A stretch of DNA of 51,325 nt from Planctomycetota bacterium (GCA_028291545.1 JAQGHR010000161.1:1-51325); one strand, 5' to 3'; positions 1 to 9,292 are shown, counted from the stretch's first letter. Notes: generated from the sequence alone by a model not told the origin. A program made the numbers and translations.

Positions 1-573
1 GGTGGTGTCGGCGGTCTGGAACAGGAGGTCGGAGGTGCCGGCGTCGTCGCGGACGACGAAGAAGATGTCGCTGGCGCCGCCGGTGTCGTCGCGCTTGGCC
101 TGGGCGAAGTAGAGGCCGGAGGTGGCGCCGGCCGGGACCGCCCAGGAGGCCGAGACTGTCCAGTTGCCCGCGTCCACCAGCCCGGTGGCCGCGTTCTTCA
201 GCGGGGCCGGCTGGACCTTGGGGATGACCTGCGAGGACGGGATCGTCGTCACGAGCCTGGCGCCGTTGCCCTGATAGTAGCCGAGGCGGTAGATATCGAT
301 ATGATAGTTGGCTTTGGCCGCATCGTTGATCTTGAAGCTGATCGCGCTGCCACGGTTGATGCTGATGTCGGTGGCGAACCCCTGGATCGAGGAATCGCCG
401 GCGTGGGAGAGGGTCCACCGACTGGACGGCGTGCCCGTCAGCAGGTTTTCGGCCACGATCGGATTGGTCGCGAGCAAGATCCGCTCATCAAGGATCTCCA
501 GTTGCGGACGCCGGCGAGTGGAGTTTGCCGCGGAAGATTTGCGACCGGGTCGCACGAGCCATGTCATCGCCAT
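1..573 (-). CDS. Surface protein with N,N-dimethylformamidase-beta-like domain (N-terminal part only)
   Basis: The frame is open from ATG 573 to the left edge (191 codons), so only the N-terminus is present. A second in-frame ATG lies at 567. An Arg-rich leader is followed by LEILDERILLA (residues 25-35), the motif found at the start of many planctomycetal surface or wall-associated proteins in place of a classical signal peptide. After it comes sequence typical of the domain annotated as N,N-dimethylformamidase beta subunit-like, including IQGFATDIS, the IYRLGYYQGNGA block and VSASWAVPAG. In planctomycetes such proteins are very large, often with Ig-like or DUF4082 modules, and are thought to be cell-surface or matrix proteins rather than true amidases. 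Which modules follow cannot be seen. The family call is fairly secure; function is unknown. Confidence 0.75.
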   Translation of the reverse strand, partial: MAMTWLVRPGRKSSAANSTRRRPQLEILDERILLATNPIVAENLLTGTPSSRWTLSHAGDSSIQGFATDISINRGSAISFKINDAAKANYHIDIYRLGYYQGNGARLVTTIPSSQVIPKVQPAPLKNAATGLVDAGNWTVSASWAVPAGATSGLYFAQAKRDDTGGASDIFFVVRDDAGTSDLLFQTADTT

Positions 574-853
574 GGGATCACCTACCAAATCCTGAGTGAA
601 TTGCTGAACGCGGACAGTTTTCCTGGAACCCAATCCCTCAGGCCGTCCATGGGGCTGAGGGGTTATTCCGGACGGCTAGGACGGATCCGAACGGCGTGCG
701 ATAACGAACCGTCCCGGAGGAGCACCCGCCGTGCGGGCACACCGGCAGCACTGTTTGTTGTGCCACGAAGGCCAGCGACTTATCGTGGCTAGTACATAAA
801 AGTGCTAACGTCCTGATATCTAACCATGCGATTTTCACATTCCTGGGCCCCAA
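574..853. other. Intergenic region between divergent genes, no gene seen
   Basis: No open frame here has a convincing start, ribosome binding site and codon bias. A small CCCGC-CGT-GCGGG hairpin lies at about 732-744. The stretch probably holds control elements for the two divergent genes. Confidence 0.4.
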
Positions 854-883
854 TTGCAATCCACATGGTCTTACATCTAGAAT
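854..883 (+). promoter_or_regulatory. Candidate sigma70-type promoter of the SWIM/MoxR/VWA operon
   Basis: TTGCAA (854-859) and TAGAAT (878-883) are separated by 18 bp in locally AT-richer DNA. The expected start near 890 would leave a leader of about 190 nt before the ATG at 1082. This is pattern matching only; planctomycete promoter consensus is poorly defined. Confidence 0.35.
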
Positions 884-1081
884 TTTCAACATCACTGGGC
901 GCCATCGAACACCAAGCATGCCTGATTGCACTCATGGACGCGCCAATTCGGAACTCGATCAGAAGTCATGAACCGGCTCTACTGGCGACGCTCTCGTGGG
1001 GAGCGGCCACTGGTTCGGGAGGGGACGCTGGTATATGCTCGCACCCGACCCGAGCAGGGCTCGATCCGTGGAGGCTTCCGC

Positions 1082-4069
1082 ATGCCGACCGAGTGGACCG
1101 CTGAGAAGGTCCTGGCGCTCGCGCCCGACGAGCCATCGGCCAGGGCGGGGCGAGGGCTCGCGTCGGCGACGAAGTGGGCGAACCTGGGGCAAAGCGACGG
1201 ACTCATCTGGGGCGAGTGTCAGGGAAGCGGAGCGAAGCCGTATCAGACAAAGGCCGATCGTGAGACGTCGGCCAGTTCGTGCTCGTGCCCCAGCCGCAAG
1301 TTCCCGTGCAAGCACGCCCTGGGCTTGATGCTTGTCTGGGCCTCCGCCCCGCGGTCCCTTGCCGAGTCCGCGCCGCCGGAGTGGGTCGCGTCGTGGAAGG
1401 AGATGCGGGAGAAGAAGGCCGAGAAGTCCAAGGAGAAGGCCGAGCGCCCCGCCGCCCCGGCCGACCTCGCCGGAAAGGCGAAACGAGAGGCATCGCGCGC
1501 GGCCAAGGTCGCCAGCGGGCTGGACGACCTCGCACTCTGGCTCTCCGACCTCGTGCATCAGGGCTTCTCCACGCTGGCCGCGAAGATGGAGAAGCCCTGG
1601 GACGAGCAGGCTCGACGCCTGGTCGATGCTCAGGCCCCGGGAGTGGCCCGCCGGCTCCGGCAGATTGATGAGATGCCGCTCTCCGGCGAGGGCTGGCAGG
1701 CGTCGTTGCTCGATCGTCTGGCAAGGCTACACTTGCTGAGCGAAGGTTACCGACGCTGCGATTTGCTCCCGCCGGACATCGCCGAAGAGGTCCGCGCCAC
1801 GATCGGGTTTCCCGCCGACCTCGACGCCGTCCGGGCCGGTCCCGGCGTCCGCGATCACTGGCAGGTCATCGGCGAAGCGTTCGTCCTTGAGGGTTCCTTG
1901 TCCGTCCATCGCACGTGGTTGATCGGCCGCGAGACGGGCCGCGCCGGGATGGTCCTGGGCTTCGCCGCCGGTGGCCGGCCCCATGATCGCGAGCTAACAC
2001 CGGGGACCGTCCTGGACGCCGAGATTGCGTTCTTCCCCGGTTCCCTGCCGATGCGTGGGCTCGTGAAGGAGCGGTATGGCCCGCCGGAGTCGCTGGTTCA
2101 TGTCTCTCAAGGCACGACCATCGCGAGGGCTTTTGCGATTCACGGGGAGGCCCTGGCGAAGAACCCGTGGCTGGAGCTGAGCCCGGTCGCCCTGCGCGAC
2201 GTCCGCCTCCTCGGCGGCGAGGGAGATTGGTCGATCCGAGATGCCTCCGGCGCGACGATCCCGATCTCGAACCGATCCCTGCGAGCCTGGCACCTCCTGG
2301 CCGTCGGGGGCGGCGAGCCGATGACGATCTGCGGCGAGTTCGACGGCGCCCGGCTCGAGGCGCTCGGCGCGATCGTGTGCGGCGAGTTCCTGCCGCTGCA
2401 AGCGTCGGAGACGGGCCCGAGGGAGACGGCCTCGCTCGCGGCGCCCGTGGCTGTGCCCCTGCTGGTGGAGGCGACGGCCTCGGCGATCGTCGGCGTCGAT
2501 CGGCGCCCGCCGCCGACGCCGCCGGGCGATGATCCGATCGGGGCGAATTTAATCGGCCTGGATAGCAAGGAGCCCGCGACACGCCTGTTGGCCATCGCGG
2601 CGGCCGCGAGCCTTTACGGGCGGGTCGGCCGCAAGCCCGCGCTCGACCCGAACCCCGCGCCCGACCCATGCCCGCCCGACGATCGACCGGCATGCACCCC
2701 CGAGCAGGCACGGCGGCTGGCCAGGATGTACCAGGGCGAGCAGGACGAGTGCCTGCCGGAGTGGATCGGGCTCCTCGCCGTCTCCGGAGGCCGCCTTCCG
2801 CACGACGCCATCGTCGAGTTGCTCCAGCGGCATGAGCAGGGGAGATTTCCGATCGGGCCGTTGCGCGCGATCCTCGGGGTCCGGGGCCGGTGGTTGGCGG
2901 CGAAGAACCCCAAATGGCGGATCCTTGCGGGCGGAGACGAGATCGTCGAGCCGTCGACCACCTGGGAGAGCGGTGCGCCTGACGAGCGTATGGCCGTCCT
3001 CCGGTCCCTCCGGGCGAGCGACCCGGCTCGCGCTCGCGAACTCGTCGCTGCGACTTTCGCCCAGGAACCGGCCAATCGACGGGCCGCGTTCGTGGGCGAA
3101 TTCGCTCGTGGGCTGTCGATGGAGGACGAACCGTTCCTGGAATCGACGCTCGACGACCGCGGCAAGGAGGTCCGACGTCAGGCCGGCGACTTGCTGCGTC
3201 GCCTTCCCGGGTCACGCCTTTGCCTGCGCATGATCGAGCGCGTCCGCCCGTGCCTGACCTGGAAGCCCGGCCCACTAGGGATTGGCCCCGGACCGCTCGT
3301 GGTCGAACTTCCGTCGTCGTGCGACAAGTCGGCCGTTCGCGACGGCGTGGAGGTCAAGCCAGGACAGGGTGCGGGCCTGGGCGAACGCGCCTGGTGGTTG
3401 CGCGAGTTCGTCTCCGCCGTGCCTCCGAGTTCGATCGCGGAGATCCTCGACGTGACGGCGAACCGGATCGTCGAGGCAACTGTCGGGACGGAGTGGGGAT
3501 CGGTGCTCTGGAACGCATGGGCGATTTCCACGGTCCGCCACGGCGACGCCGAGTGGGCCGACGTCCTCCTGCAGAAGACCCATGGGGAATCCGACCCACT
3601 CCCAGACTCGGGGCAAGAGCATGCGCTCTTCGGTGTGCTGCCCGGCAGCCGTCGTGACGCCGAGATCATGCGCAGACTTCGAGCCGATCCGGACCGCCTA
3701 CGCCCGAGCCAACCGACGCTCGAATTCCTCCAGGCGCTGGCCGGACCTGTCGGAATCGAAGCCGGACGCGAGATCCTGTCTCGCATCCGGCCCTATCTGG
3801 TCGAGGAACGCTCGCGATTCCCCGACCCCGCGCAGTACCCGAGACTGCAAACCTGGTCGGGAGCCCGGTCAGATCCTGGGTATCACGACTTTCACGTGGT
3901 CGGAGCGATCATGAAGCTCGGCGAGATCCTGCCAATGGCGCTCGTCGACGAGGCCGCCGAGGGCCTGATCGATGACGACCTTTCCGACCTGGCCTACGCC
4001 CACGCGTTCGCCAAGATGATCGACCGAATGCGGTTCCGCCGCGACATGCACCGGGAGTTCGCCCCATGA
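1082..4069 (+). CDS. SWIM zinc finger protein fused to a DUF5691-like domain
   Basis: 995 aa. ATG 1082 is chosen because GGAGG lies 7 nt upstream and MPTEWT matches the usual N-terminus of the family; the open frame continues upstream to 926. Residues 67-78 form the SWIM motif CxCx6CxH (C67, C69, C76, H78), a zinc-binding module linked to nucleic-acid or protein binding. After a Lys/Glu/Ala-rich stretch and an unassigned middle, a Pro-rich linker (about 475-490) leads into a second half that resembles DUF5691: LLAIAAAASLYGR, PEWIGLLAVSGG, GRWLAAKNPKW, and the DERxxxLRxLRxxDPxRARELV and DDRxKEVRRQAxDLLxRLPGS blocks. In many bacteria these are two neighbouring genes; here they are one polypeptide. 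First gene of a four-gene operon, overlapping the next by ATGA. The E. coli counterpart is probably YehQ. Function is unknown; the partner ATPase and VWA protein suggest an assembly or conflict-response complex. Confidence 0.85.
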   Translation: MPTEWTAEKVLALAPDEPSARAGRGLASATKWANLGQSDGLIWGECQGSGAKPYQTKADRETSASSCSCPSRKFPCKHALGLMLVWASAPRSLAESAPPEWVASWKEMREKKAEKSKEKAERPAAPADLAGKAKREASRAAKVASGLDDLALWLSDLVHQGFSTLAAKMEKPWDEQARRLVDAQAPGVARRLRQIDEMPLSGEGWQASLLDRLARLHLLSEGYRRCDLLPPDIAEEVRATIGFPADLDAVRAGPGVRDHWQVIGEAFVLEGSLSVHRTWLIGRETGRAGMVLGFAAGGRPHDRELTPGTVLDAEIAFFPGSLPMRGLVKERYGPPESLVHVSQGTTIARAFAIHGEALAKNPWLELSPVALRDVRLLGGEGDWSIRDASGATIPISNRSLRAWHLLAVGGGEPMTICGEFDGARLEALGAIVCGEFLPLQASETGPRETASLAAPVAVPLLVEATASAIVGVDRRPPPTPPGDDPIGANLIGLDSKEPATRLLAIAAAASLYGRVGRKPALDPNPAPDPCPPDDRPACTPEQARRLARMYQGEQDECLPEWIGLLAVSGGRLPHDAIVELLQRHEQGRFPIGPLRAILGVRGRWLAAKNPKWRILAGGDEIVEPSTTWESGAPDERMAVLRSLRASDPARARELVAATFAQEPANRRAAFVGEFARGLSMEDEPFLESTLDDRGKEVRRQAGDLLRRLPGSRLCLRMIERVRPCLTWKPGPLGIGPGPLVVELPSSCDKSAVRDGVEVKPGQGAGLGERAWWLREFVSAVPPSSIAEILDVTANRIVEATVGTEWGSVLWNAWAISTVRHGDAEWADVLLQKTHGESDPLPDSGQEHALFGVLPGSRRDAEIMRRLRADPDRLRPSQPTLEFLQALAGPVGIEAGREILSRIRPYLVEERSRFPDPAQYPRLQTWSGARSDPGYHDFHVVGAIMKLGEILPMALVDEAAEGLIDDDLSDLAYAHAFAKMIDRMRFRRDMHREFAP

Positions 4070-5211
4070 GCCGTGCCAGGAGCGGGGCGATCGCCCCCCA
4101 GACCGTAAGCAACGACGACGGGGCAGACGCCGCGTCGGCCGTCCTCCGCCGACATGCCGAGGAGCAGTTTGCCGAGGAACTGGAGGCGCTGGCGAAAGAC
4201 GACTCGCGGCCGAGGCCGCCACGATGGAGGCTGTCGCCGTGGGCCGTGACGACGTATCTCCTGGGCGGGACGCTTGCGGACGGCACCCCGATCACTCCCA
4301 AGTATATCGGCAATCGGCGATTGATGGAGGTCGCCGTCGCGACGCTCGCGACCGATCGCGCCTTGTTGCTGCTGGGCGTGCCGGGGACGGCCAAGAGCTG
4401 GGTGTCGGAGCACATCGCGGCGGCGATCGCGAGCGATTCCACGATGCTGGTGCAGGGCACCGCCGGGACGAGCGAGGAGGCCATCCGCTACGGCTGGAAT
4501 TACGCACTCTTGCTCGCCGAGGGGCCGAGCGCGAAAGCCCTCGTGCCCAGCCCGATGATGCGGGCGATGAAGGAGGGCAAGATCGCGCGGGTGGAAGAAT
4601 TGACCCGGATTCCGGCCGACGTGCAGGACACTCTCATCACCATCCTTTCGGAGAAGACCCTGCCGATCCCGGAGCTGAACGGCGAGGTGCAGGCGGCGAA
4701 GGGGTTCAACCTGATCGCCACCGCGAACAACCGTGATAGGGGCGTCAACGAGCTCTCCAGCGCGCTGAAACGGCGGTTCAACACGGTCGTCCTGCCCACG
4801 CCCGAGACGGCCGAGGAGGAGGTCGAGATCGTCCGGCTCCGGGTCGAGTCGATGGGCCGAGCCCTGGCGATCCCGTCCGAGCCCCCCGGACTGGAGGAGA
4901 TCCGCCGCGTGGTGACCGTATTCCGCGAGTTGCGGGACGGCCAGACGTCCGACGGCAAGGTCAAGGTCAAGCAGCCCACCGGCACGATGAGCACGGCCGA
5001 GGCGATCTCGGTGGTAAATCAGGGGCTCTCCCTGGCGGCCCACTTCGGCGACGGCGTGATGCGCTCGGCCGACATGGCATCGGGGCTGATTGGCGCGGTG
5101 GTAAAGGACCCGGTGCAGGATCGGGTCGTGTGGCTCGAATACCTGGAGACGGTGGTGAAAGAGCGCGACGGCTGGAAGGACCTGTATCGGGCGTGTCGCG
5201 AGGTCGTCTGA
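4066..5211 (+). CDS. MoxR-type AAA+ ATPase
   Basis: 381 aa, starting inside the stop of the upstream gene (ATGA), which suggests translational coupling. Walker A is GVPGTAKS (residues 104-111). The Walker B position reads KIARVEEL (172-179), so the usual Asp is Glu, giving VEE instead of the common DE. Sensor 1 is ATANN (218-222), and the LSSALKRRFN stretch (about 230-239) carries the arginine-finger-type residues. MoxR ATPases act as chaperones that remodel or activate partners through VWA-domain proteins, and such a protein is the fourth gene here. The protein is close to E. coli YehL in size and neighbourhood. Domain assignment is firm; the substrate is unknown. Confidence 0.92.
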   Translation: MSRARSGAIAPQTVSNDDGADAASAVLRRHAEEQFAEELEALAKDDSRPRPPRWRLSPWAVTTYLLGGTLADGTPITPKYIGNRRLMEVAVATLATDRALLLLGVPGTAKSWVSEHIAAAIASDSTMLVQGTAGTSEEAIRYGWNYALLLAEGPSAKALVPSPMMRAMKEGKIARVEELTRIPADVQDTLITILSEKTLPIPELNGEVQAAKGFNLIATANNRDRGVNELSSALKRRFNTVVLPTPETAEEEVEIVRLRVESMGRALAIPSEPPGLEEIRRVVTVFRELRDGQTSDGKVKVKQPTGTMSTAEAISVVNQGLSLAAHFGDGVMRSADMASGLIGAVVKDPVQDRVVWLEYLETVVKERDGWKDLYRACREVV

Positions 5212-5236
5212 ACGTCGATCCTGAAGGCCCATCCTC

Positions 5237-7510
5237 ATGCCGAACGTCGCCAGCACGTCCGCCGCCGCCATCCACATCCTGGGCGTGCGCCACCACGGAC
5301 CGGGGTCGGCGCGAAGCGTTCGCGACGCGCTCGCGGCGATCGAGCCGAGCATCGTCCTGATCGAAGGCCCGCCCGACGCCGACGCGATGATCCCGTTCGT
5401 CGCCCATGCGGAGATGACCCCTCCGGTCGCGCTGCTCGTCTATCGACCCGAGACGCCGCGCGATTCCATCTATTACCCGTTCGCCGAATTCTCGCCCGAG
5501 TGGCAGGCGATGACGTACGCCCTCGGCCGAGGCATCTCCGCGCGATTCATGGATCTGCCCGTGGCGTATCAACTGGGACGTGACGAGGGGGACGGGCCGC
5601 CGGAGGTCGAAACCGATCCCACGGAGCCGACTCCTCCTCGCCGGCCCGTCGACCCCCTCGGCATGCTCGCCCAGGCGGCCGGCTTCGACGATGGCGAGCG
5701 CTGGTGGGAATTCGTCGTCGAGTGGCGACGCGACGGCGCGGACCTCTTCGCGGAAATCCTGGAGGCGATGGCCGAGGTCCGCCTCGCCGCCCCGCCCCAG
5801 GACGACCCGAGAGAACTCCTCCGTGAGGCCCACATGCGCCAGACGATTCGCGAGGCGCGAAAGGAGGGCCATGCGTCGATCGCGGTCATCTGCGGGGCCT
5901 GGCACGCGCCGGCGCTCGCGGAGACGGCCTGGCCACCCGCCAGGGACGACTCGAACTTGCTCAAGGGGCTCCCGAAAACGAAGGTGGCCGCGACGTGGGT
6001 CCCGTGGACCTACGGACGCCTTTCGCGAGACAGCGGTTATGGGGCCGGGATCGCGTCTCCGGGGTGGTACGATCACCTCTGGACCGCACCGGATCACGTC
6101 GTCGAGCGCTGGCTGACCCGCGTGGCGCGCCTCCTGCGCGAGGAGCGGTTGGACGCCTCGTCGGCCTCGGTCATCGAGGCCGTACGCCTGGCCGATGCGC
6201 TGGCGACGATGCGAGGGCGTCCCCTGGCCGATCTCTCGGACCTGGACGAGGCCGTGCGGACGGTCCTGTGCTTCGGCGAGGAGACGCCGATGCGGCTCAT
6301 CCGCCGCAAGCTCGTCGTGGGAGAGCGGCTCGGCCGCGTGCCCGAAGAGACGCCGTCGGTACCGCTCCAGCAAGACCTTCAGAGGCTCCAGAAGCGCCTT
6401 CGGCTGGCGCCGGATCCGGCCCAGACAACCAAAGTTCTTGACCTCCGCGAGCCGACCGACCTGGAGCGGAGCCGATTGCTCCATCGGCTCGACCTGCTCG
6501 GCGTGGCCTGGGGCCGTGTCGCGCACGTCTCGGGCAAAGGGACCTTCAAGGAGGCGTGGCAGCTTCAGTGGGTACCCGAGCTTTCCGTCTCGCTGATCGA
6601 GGCCAGCCTCTGGGGCGCGACGGTCGAGGACGCCGCCACGGCCAGAGCTGCCGATCGCGGGGGGCGCGAGGAGGACTTGCCGGAGCTGACCGCCCTCCTC
6701 GATCGCGCCATCCTGGCCGACCTGCCGGCCGCCGTCTCGGCGATCATGGCACGCGTCGAGTCACTGGCGGCCGTCGCGGCGGACGTGACCCAGTTGATGG
6801 ACGCGCTGCCGCCGCTGGCGAACCTGCTCCGATACGGCAGCGTGCGGAAGACCGACGCGTCGCTGGTCGGCCATGCGGCCTCGGGTATGGTCGCTCGGGT
6901 GTGCGTCGGCTTGCCGCTGGCCTGTGGGTCGCTCGACGACGCCGCCGCATCGGCGATGTTCGAGTCGATCGTCCGGGCCGATTCGGCGATCAGGATCATG
7001 GACGACGCGTCGGGCCTCTCGTCGTGGCACGCCGCGCTCGCGCGACTGGCCGATTCCGACACGGCCCACGGCCTGATCGCGGGCCGCGCCGCACGAATCC
7101 TGCTCGACTCTCGCGAGCTGGACGAGGCCGAGGCGTCGCGTTTGATGGGCCTCGCAGTCTCGACGGCGTCCGAGCCGACTCGCGCGGCGGCCTGGGTCGA
7201 GGGATTTCTCCGGGGAGGCGGCGAGGTCCTCTATCACGACGACGCGCTCTTCGGCCTCTTCGACTCGTGGCTCGCGGGACTCCCGGCCGACGCGTTTCCC
7301 GGCCTCCTCCCGATGCTTCGCCGGACGTTCAGCACGTTCGAGCCGCCCTTGCGGCGCAACCTGGGTGAGAAAGCGTCGCGGTCAAGCTCTGCGGGTTCGC
7401 GGTCTCCTCTGAAGACGAATTCGATCGTCGACATCGACGCCGAGCGGGCGGCGACGGTGCTGCCGTTGGTGGCGAGGCTCCTGGGTCTTGGCGGAGGAAT
7501 GGAATCATGA
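5237..7510 (+). CDS. DUF5682 family protein (YehM-like)
   Basis: 757 aa, 25 nt after the ATPase gene. The N-terminus has the family signature HILGVRHHGPGSARS (about residues 13-27) followed by IVLIEGPPDADA (39-50); RFMDLP and ICGAWHAPAL (about 218-227) follow. The conserved His, Glu and Asp residues in short loops after beta strands suggest a hydrolase-like N-terminal domain, but I cannot assign a reaction. The C-terminal half is helical and Ala/Leu-rich. The same domain occurs next to MoxR and VWA genes in many phyla, and E. coli YehM is of similar length. It ends in an ATGA overlap with the VWA gene. Probably a core subunit of the complex, function unknown. Confidence 0.85.
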   Translation: MPNVASTSAAAIHILGVRHHGPGSARSVRDALAAIEPSIVLIEGPPDADAMIPFVAHAEMTPPVALLVYRPETPRDSIYYPFAEFSPEWQAMTYALGRGISARFMDLPVAYQLGRDEGDGPPEVETDPTEPTPPRRPVDPLGMLAQAAGFDDGERWWEFVVEWRRDGADLFAEILEAMAEVRLAAPPQDDPRELLREAHMRQTIREARKEGHASIAVICGAWHAPALAETAWPPARDDSNLLKGLPKTKVAATWVPWTYGRLSRDSGYGAGIASPGWYDHLWTAPDHVVERWLTRVARLLREERLDASSASVIEAVRLADALATMRGRPLADLSDLDEAVRTVLCFGEETPMRLIRRKLVVGERLGRVPEETPSVPLQQDLQRLQKRLRLAPDPAQTTKVLDLREPTDLERSRLLHRLDLLGVAWGRVAHVSGKGTFKEAWQLQWVPELSVSLIEASLWGATVEDAATARAADRGGREEDLPELTALLDRAILADLPAAVSAIMARVESLAAVAADVTQLMDALPPLANLLRYGSVRKTDASLVGHAASGMVARVCVGLPLACGSLDDAAASAMFESIVRADSAIRIMDDASGLSSWHAALARLADSDTAHGLIAGRAARILLDSRELDEAEASRLMGLAVSTASEPTRAAAWVEGFLRGGGEVLYHDDALFGLFDSWLAGLPADAFPGLLPMLRRTFSTFEPPLRRNLGEKASRSSSAGSRSPLKTNSIVDIDAERAATVLPLVARLLGLGGGMES

Positions 7511-8676
7511 GCCTCGCCGTGACAGATGAGGAGCGATTGAAGCGATGGCGGCTGGTCCTCGGCGGCGACTCGGCCGATGGGACCGGCATCTGCCTGTCGG
7601 GGGACGACCTCGCGATGGACGAGGCCCTCGCCCAGCTCTACTCGAGCGAAGAGAAGACGGGGCGCGTCGGCATGGGCCAGTCCGCGCCCAAGGTGGCGCG
7701 ATGGCTGGGCGACATCCGTAAGTTCTTCCCGTCGCCCGTCGTGCAGATGCTCCAGAAGGATGCGCTGGAGCGGCTCGACCTGCGGCAGATGCTCAAGCAG
7801 CCCGAACTGCTCCGCGCCGTTCAGCCCGACATTCATCTGGTGGCGAACCTACTGTCGCTGCGATCGGCCCTCCCGCCCGAGAGTCGCGAGACGGCCCGAC
7901 AGGTCGTCCGCGCCGTCGTCGAGCAGCTCGAGCGCAAGCTCGCCGAGCCGATGCGCCAGGCCGTCAGCGGCAGCCTCGACCGCTCCGCGCGCAATCGACG
8001 GCCGCGTCACAACGAGATCGACTGGAATCGCACGATTCGCGCGAACCTGAAGCACTACCAGGCGGAATATCGAACGATCGTGCCCGAGACCCGGATCGGC
8101 CACGGCCGCAAGCGGCAGGCCGTTCGCGAGGTGGTGCTATGCGTCGATCAGAGTGGCTCGATGGCCACGTCAGTGGTCTACGCCGGGATCTTCGGCTCGG
8201 TGCTCGCGAGCTTGCCGGCGCTCAAGACGCACGTGGTCGTCTACGATACCGCCGTGGTGGACCTCACGGCGGAACTGCACGACCCGGTGGACCTCCTCTT
8301 CGGCACCCAGCTCGGCGGCGGCAACGACACGCCGCGGGCCCTGACGTACTGCTCGGGCCTGATCACCCGCCCGGCCGAGACGATCCTGATCCTCATCAGT
8401 GATCTCTACGAAGGTGCGGGCAGCGAGGAGATGCTCAAGTTGCTCGGCGGGCTAGTCGCCTCGGGTGTGCAGGTCGTCGGCCTCCTGGCGCTGAACGATG
8501 ACGGCGCCCCGAGCTACGACCACGCCAACGCCCAGAGGATGGCCGACCTGGGTATCCCCGTCTTCGCCTGCACCCCCGACCTTTTCCCGGACCTCATGGC
8601 GGCCGCTCTCTCCCGCGGCGACCTCGGCCAGTGGGCCGCAACGCGCGACATCGCCGCCTCGCGAGGCCGGCGATAG
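7507..8676 (+). CDS. VWA domain protein, partner of the MoxR ATPase (YehP-like)
   Basis: 389 aa, with its start overlapping the preceding stop (ATGA). The C-terminal half is a von Willebrand factor A domain with a complete MIDAS: DQSGS (from D214), a GGGNDT loop carrying the conserved Thr, and ILISDLYEG with the last Asp. The N-terminal half is helical and contains the basic segment LDRSARNRRPRHNEIDW, typical of VWA proteins that accompany MoxR ATPases. It has no signal peptide, so it is cytoplasmic. The domain call is firm; the role of the four-protein system is not established. It is the last gene of the operon; the next 265 bp hold only a weak TCCTC-CGA-GAGGA hairpin. Confidence 0.92.
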   Translation: MSLAVTDEERLKRWRLVLGGDSADGTGICLSGDDLAMDEALAQLYSSEEKTGRVGMGQSAPKVARWLGDIRKFFPSPVVQMLQKDALERLDLRQMLKQPELLRAVQPDIHLVANLLSLRSALPPESRETARQVVRAVVEQLERKLAEPMRQAVSGSLDRSARNRRPRHNEIDWNRTIRANLKHYQAEYRTIVPETRIGHGRKRQAVREVVLCVDQSGSMATSVVYAGIFGSVLASLPALKTHVVVYDTAVVDLTAELHDPVDLLFGTQLGGGNDTPRALTYCSGLITRPAETILILISDLYEGAGSEEMLKLLGGLVASGVQVVGLLALNDDGAPSYDHANAQRMADLGIPVFACTPDLFPDLMAAALSRGDLGQWAATRDIAASRGRR

Positions 8677-8941
8677 GGTGGCAGGGCTGGCAAGCGTTTG
8701 AACGGACAGGGCAAGCGAAAGGCGTTGCACCGTGATGCGGTCTTGAGTCCGTCGCCCCGCCGCATTGAATAAAAATCCTCCGAGAGGAATCGAAACCCCT
8801 TCTCTTGCAACTCGGGCGATCCGCCGCAGGCACTGATCCTCAACGAGATCATCGAATTGAGCCGAGGTTTTGATCACCGAATTTACCGACGGATTCGAAC
8901 CGACCGCGCAATCCGCGCCAGGCCGTTGCGGGGATGCCGGA

Positions 8942-9253
8942 CTATCGGCGCTGACCTTCCATGAACTTCGTCAGGCGCTCCTGTGCGGTCTCCCACTTGC
9001 CGGCGCGGGCCTCGGCGGTGATCGACTCCAGGGACTCGAACGCGTTGTCCGGAACCTTGCCCGAATCATGGAGGGATTTCAAGGACGCGTCGCACTGGTC
9101 GAGCAGCTTTTGCTCCCGCATCGAGACCGCCGTATACAAGGCGTCCACCGCCTTGAACGCGTCCTTGTCCTCACCGATCGACGGCGGGCGTCCACAGCCT
9201 CCGAGACCGAGGACCATGAGGATCAGGGCGAGCAAGCAAACGGTCCGAGGCAT
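8942..9253 (-). CDS. Small putative lipoprotein
   Basis: 103 aa. A hydrophobic leader ends in the lipobox LGGC (C20), so the mature part should be a lipid-anchored helix-rich protein (ALYTAVSMREQKLLDQC, then AQERLTKFM). GGAAG lies upstream of the ATG. It follows the DUF1559 gene by 39 nt on the same strand, a common planctomycete arrangement in which a short lipoprotein accompanies a pilin-like protein. I do not recognise a named family. Confidence 0.75.
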   Translation of the reverse strand: MPRTVCLLALILMVLGLGGCGRPPSIGEDKDAFKAVDALYTAVSMREQKLLDQCDASLKSLHDSGKVPDNAFESLESITAEARAGKWETAQERLTKFMEGQRR

Positions 9254-9292
9254 GGGGGGACTTCCGTCAAAGGTCTACCGGATCGAGGTTCG

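Noticed and set aside
1866..3275. 469-codon minus-strand open frame opposite the SWIM-DUF5691 gene
   Set aside because: Antisense shadow of a high-GC gene: the product is Arg/Pro/Gly-rich with no signature, while the plus strand has clear domains.
3994..6526. Long minus-strand open frames opposite the MoxR and DUF5682 genes
   Set aside because: Same antisense effect; the plus strand encodes complete conserved domains with coupled starts.
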